Shown here: positions 19,909 through 22,547 of the stretch, piece by piece
Layout of the letters: each line of letters opens with the position of its first letter
Position numbering within the stretch: the first letter of the stretch is position 1
Virus record (IMG/VR): IMGVR_UViG_3300032086_002368
Location: 1 to 22,547 of that record
Length of the DNA stretch: 22,547 nucleotides
Origin: a virus
Reading direction: 5' to 3' (one strand)
Program-made: the position numbers and the translations under genes
Notes under the pieces: generated by a model
Database searches by the model: none
What the model was told of the DNA's origin: nothing
The model's input: the letters and a program-made list of their open reading frames with translations, nothing else

Positions 19909-21569
19909 CATACACCGATGAGATTGACCCGTATTTCGGGATACCATTTGACTACGACAGGTTCCGTATAGATAGGGGTGAACTTAAGCTTAACCTCCCT
20001 CCTGAGCGTATTGCCAGTATGTCTGACGCTGAGTTACAGACAGTCTACGATATACTCGAGAAGCAACCAGAAGCAGCAATCCAAGATCCAGTTTCTGCTG
20101 GATGGACTCTACCTTCATGGAATCGAGTCATGGAATCATGGGGAGATACCAAGATAATAGTCATTTGGGCTGGAAATCGGGCCGGAAAATCGTTTTACGC
20201 TCATCGTGCATCTGTCCATGCGGCTCGGACTATACCTGATGCCAAAATCTACATGTGGCACGTCAATGAAGAACGCAGTGTGGTTGATACTCAACGTGGT
20301 ATATGGGACAGTCTGCCAATGGCGTATAAGCAGCAAAACAAAAAGAAGGGACAGAACTTTTCCCTGAACTACTCACAGAAGAACGGGTTTAGTGGTAGCA
20401 CCTGCATATTACCAAGTAGTGACCCTGATGTAGTAGAAGGTAGCAGTATCTTCTTTAAGTACTATACACAGTACCTTGCAGACTCACAGGTAGCTGAAGG
20501 ATGGAACGCCCACTTGATTCACTTGGATGAGGAGGCTCCTCTGAAGCTGTTTGAAACAATGATACCACGTCTCACTGACTTTCACGGCAGGTTGATCCTA
20601 ACCTTTACCACATTGAAGGGATGGACACCACTTATCAATGAGCTACTACGTGGAGCTGAGACAACCAAGACCCGCTACTCAGAACTCCTGAACATGGATC
20701 TACCTGTTGAGCAAACATGCAAAACATGGGATAGTTGCAAAATCTTCTACTGGTGGACAGAAGATAACCCCTTCATTGACTCTCATGAGTTGGTGAAGAT
20801 GTATAAGAACCGACCACTGGAGGATAAGCTTGCCAGACTCTATGGTGTACCTACCAACTCGCAGTATGGAAGGTTCCCTGGCTTCAAACGAAACGTCAAT
20901 GTCATTGCACATGACGACCTGCCCTTCATTAAAGACCCAACAATTAAAACGACCCGCTACTTTGTGACCGACCCTGGTGGAACCAAGCCTTGGGTTGCCG
21001 CTTGGTTTGCAGTAACTCAGGAAGGCCTTGTGTATGTATATAGGGAAACACCCACTGACGAGTGGGCAATACCTCACACCAACGCATCAGGTAGACCTAT
21101 CGGCAAGCCAGGTAGAGGACAGAAACCCAACGGTTGGGGATTTGACCAATGGGTAAAACACTTCACTGAGTTAGAAGGCGACGAAGAGATAGAGATCCGT
21201 GTATGTGACCCTGGCTTCGGAACCCAGAAGATTACCATCGGTGACGGACAAACCGACATCTTCTCTGAAATGTCAGAACGTGGCTTTGATATGATCCCCT
21301 GCTATCGTGGGGAGGTAGAGCCAGGAGTTGCCAAGATTAATGACCTCCTCGCTTGGGACGATACACAACCACTATCCTACCACAACCGACCAAAGTTCTA
21401 TATCAGTGACCAATGTGAAAACATGATTACTGCCATGCAGGAGTTCAGCCACTGTGGTAAGGATGAGCACTTTAAGGACTTTATTGATTTAATTAGGTAC
21501 TTCCTAGAGACTGGTGCAATGTATGTTGATGAGAAAGACTGGGAAGCAACAGAATCTGGAGGATACTAA
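19896..21569 (+). CDS. terL: Terminase large subunit, ATPase plus nuclease (557 aa)
   Basis: The ATPase domain has Walker A GNRAGKS (about residues 93-99), Walker B LIHLDEEAP (about 207-215) and a coupling motif LTFTTLKGW (about 235-243). The nuclease (RNase H-like) domain has the expected acidic residues: D359 in YFVTDPGGTK, D438 in VCDPGFG, and an Asp in FKDFIDLIRYF (D528 or D531). The length (557 aa) is typical of terminase large subunits. It would bind the portal and drive DNA packaging. The start ATG 19896 overlaps a short coupling frame, with GAGAG 8-12 nt upstream. It is on the opposite strand from the portal and about 3 kb away from it. The next gene begins right after its stop. Confidence 0.93.
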   Translation: MGKITYTDEIDPYFGIPFDYDRFRIDRGELKLNLPPERIASMSDAELQTVYDILEKQPEAAIQDPVSAGWTLPSWNRVMESWGDTKIIVIWAGNRAGKSFYAHRASVHAARTIPDAKIYMWHVNEERSVVDTQRGIWDSLPMAYKQQNKKKGQNFSLNYSQKNGFSGSTCILPSSDPDVVEGSSIFFKYYTQYLADSQVAEGWNAHLIHLDEEAPLKLFETMIPRLTDFHGRLILTFTTLKGWTPLINELLRGAETTKTRYSELLNMDLPVEQTCKTWDSCKIFYWWTEDNPFIDSHELVKMYKNRPLEDKLARLYGVPTNSQYGRFPGFKRNVNVIAHDDLPFIKDPTIKTTRYFVTDPGGTKPWVAAWFAVTQEGLVYVYRETPTDEWAIPHTNASGRPIGKPGRGQKPNGWGFDQWVKHFTELEGDEEIEIRVCDPGFGTQKITIGDGQTDIFSEMSERGFDMIPCYRGEVEPGVAKINDLLAWDDTQPLSYHNRPKFYISDQCENMITAMQEFSHCGKDEHFKDFIDLIRYFLETGAMYVDEKDWEATESGGY

Positions 21570-21701
21570 ATGAAAGTAACCCAACAAGACGGCAAGTGGA
21601 TACTCCTACTCAATAACGAAGTACTTGCCATCTTCATCAACCGAGACACCGCAAGAAGATTCTTATTATGGAAAGGTCAGAAACATGAGAAAACCAACTA
21701 A
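21570..21701 (+). CDS. 43-aa small protein after terminase
   Basis: ATG 21570 directly follows the terminase TAA. The product begins MKVTQQDGKWILLLNNEVLA and continues IFINRDTARRFLLWKG. It is beta-strand-like at first with a helix behind, a shape fitting a small beta-hairpin/helix fold. There is no membrane segment. It overlaps the next gene by 17 bases. I do not recognise it, but the zero-gap start supports translation. Confidence 0.5.
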   Translation: MKVTQQDGKWILLLNNEVLAIFINRDTARRFLLWKGQKHEKTN

Positions 21702-21951
21702 AGAAACACTAGATAACTTTGAACACTACTGGGAATACGGTGGCAGCAAACTCACAGGAACCACTAAAGAAGTCGCCCGTAACGCATACATCAATGGACG
21801 TGCCCACGCTTTTGATGAAGGTTACAAAAAGAGATACTGGTATGAGCGTGAACTAGAGAACAAAGCAAAAGCGGCAATAGAAGAGAAGCATCGCATTGAG
21901 CAGCAGGAAAGAATCAAGAAGATGGAAAACAGTAATAACTACTCGTGCTAA
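21685..21951 (+). CDS. Unassigned 88-aa helical protein
   Basis: I chose ATG 21685 because it lies after AAAGGTCAGAAAC, in the same context (AGAAACATG) as the next two genes. A longer frame from 21625 would run deep into the 43-aa gene. The product has an N-terminal MRKPTKETLDNFEHYWEYGG and VARNAYINGRAHAFDEGYKK (about residues 30-49), then a long charged coiled-coil-like helix (YERELENKAKAAIEEKHRIE) up to a polar end. No motif is recognised. Confidence 0.55.
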   Translation: MRKPTKETLDNFEHYWEYGGSKLTGTTKEVARNAYINGRAHAFDEGYKKRYWYERELENKAKAAIEEKHRIEQQERIKKMENSNNYSC

Positions 21952-21978
21952 CTGCTTTATTACTTCAGGACTAGAAAC

Positions 21979-22191
21979 ATGAGCAAAGCAAAAGAACTAT
22001 GGCATAGGCAATACTTACCCAATAGCCTAGAACACAACAAAAACTACAACCTGCATATATGGGTTCCAGTACTTACTAAAACCGGAGAGGTGGAAATGGA
22101 TCGCTTCATAACCTCGGAAGAAGAACTAGAGGAACGTGATGAACTTGCCGATGGATGGAAGTGGCAAAGATTCCACCTAATTGCAGACTGA
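21979..22191 (+). CDS. Unassigned 70-aa protein
   Basis: The start ATG 21979 stands in the AGAAACATG context. The product is beta/alpha: NYNLHIWVPVLTKTGEVEMD (about residues 22-41), followed by an acidic helix (EEELEERDELADGWKWQ) and FHLIAD at the end. It has no TM segment. The DRFITSEEELEERDELADGW region may be a small binding helix. I do not recognise the family. Confidence 0.5.
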   Translation: MSKAKELWHRQYLPNSLEHNKNYNLHIWVPVLTKTGEVEMDRFITSEEELEERDELADGWKWQRFHLIAD

Positions 22192-22207
22192 TTAACTACA
22201 CAGAAAC

Positions 22208-22393
22208 ATGAATAATACTGAACTACAACTAGCCGCAACTATCCTCAAAGGCTGCATAAAGGTACGCCAGGACAAACTTAAGAAAATGGAAGACACAGGC
22301 GACTGCTACACACATATGAAACTAAGCACTCTCAAAGGCGAGATCGACGACCTGACCATTGCCATCGCTCACATTGAAGACCTGGTGCTGTGA
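22208..22393 (+). CDS. Unassigned 61-aa helical protein
   Basis: The last gene of the plus block; ATG 22208 is in the AGAAACATG context. The product is almost wholly helical, with two amphipathic helices (LQLAATILKGCIKVRQDKLK, about residues 6-25; MKLSTLKGEIDDLTIAIAHI, about 37-56) separated by a short loop. It may form a helical hairpin or coiled-coil dimer. The function is unknown. Confidence 0.5.
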   Translation: MNNTELQLAATILKGCIKVRQDKLKKMEDTGDCYTHMKLSTLKGEIDDLTIAIAHIEDLVL

Positions 22394-22547
22394 AGAGACT
22401 CAATTATACCACTATTTTTACGAGGGGGTAGTCAGGCTTATAATAAAAACAGGCGAGCGACCCCGTACGCCCCCCTCCCCCTGCGTAACTAGGCTGCGTG
22501 GGTGATGCGTAACTTAATGGCGTGCGGTCAGTAAGTTGCCTGCGTGC
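22394..22547. other. Noncoding region after the plus-strand block
   Basis: No supported gene in these 154 bases. The stretch holds a short AT-rich part (22405-22450), a strongly C-rich part (22460-22482, runs of C with few T) and, at the end, three iteron-like repeats. No hairpin with a T-run following the last gene is clear. It could be a regulatory, packaging or origin region that continues past the window. Confidence 0.6.
22485..22546 (+). repeat. Three iteron-like imperfect repeats (GTAA[CG]T N4 [TG]GCGTG)
   Basis: The unit occurs at 22485-22500, 22509-22524 and 22531-22546, with repeat periods of 24 and 22 nt. The 6-nt start is GTAACT, GTAACT, GTAAGT and the last 6 are TGCGTG, GGCGTG, TGCGTG, with four variable bases between. 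All copies point the same way. The repeats reach the window edge, so there may be more. Confidence 0.65.

Noticed and set aside
22455-22485. C-rich stretch as a possible CRISPR or tandem repeat
   Set aside because: It is a low-complexity run of C with T, without regular units or spacers.

Overview
The window looks like part of a tailed-phage genome, most likely a short-tailed (podovirus-type) phage of a marine or other aquatic bacterium. The sequence shows a large terminase subunit, a P22/SU10-type portal, an acidic scaffold-like protein, a capsid protein of the SU10/DUF5309 type, a probable head-tail adaptor and nozzle, and long coiled-coil/disordered proteins of the internal-virion type. 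I see no tape measure, sheath or tail tube. The marine assignment is inference: several structural proteins and the DUF6321-like protein resemble families familiar from pelagiphage, cyanophage and marine-virome sequence. I see no integrase, tRNA, rRNA, IS element or CRISPR array.

Layout. Bases 1-17000 form one long minus-strand late block, read from high to low coordinates. The order is: an unassigned 171-aa protein (possible small terminase), portal, an 89-aa protein, terminator, promoter-like motif, scaffold, major capsid, a decoration-like protein, terminator, a paralogous decoration-like protein, a 112-aa protein, adaptor with a repeat insertion, two receptor or fibre-like beta proteins (one LamG-like), an 87-aa protein, a membrane/lysis-type cassette (TM protein, XhlA-like, DUF1353, 17-aa ORF, DUF6321-like, lipoprotein, 32-aa TM peptide), the nozzle-like protein, two beta-rich virion proteins, a terminator, and two internal-virion candidates. 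The last of these runs off the left edge.

Bases 17065-22393 form a plus-strand block of small, tightly coupled genes. It holds a two-TM protein, a DUF551-like protein, an HTH protein fused to an IF1-like OB domain, a 20-aa TM peptide, a RusA-like resolvase with an altered acidic motif, a Cys/His mini-protein, the large terminase, and small unknowns. The last 154 bases are noncoding and end in three iteron-like repeats.

How the parts work together. Genes are packed with ATGA, TGATG or TAATG stop/start overlaps, so translational coupling is probably general, and clear Shine-Dalgarno sites appear at only a few starts. Terminators bracket scaffold-capsid-decoration, which would let the capsid genes be expressed in excess. 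A closely similar 30-nt promoter-like sequence lies upstream of both the portal unit and the scaffold-capsid unit. The large terminase lies on the opposite strand from the portal and about 3 kb from it, grouped with the resolvase and the small genes. No endolysin is recognisable here.

All family calls are by eye from the sequence. No database search was run.
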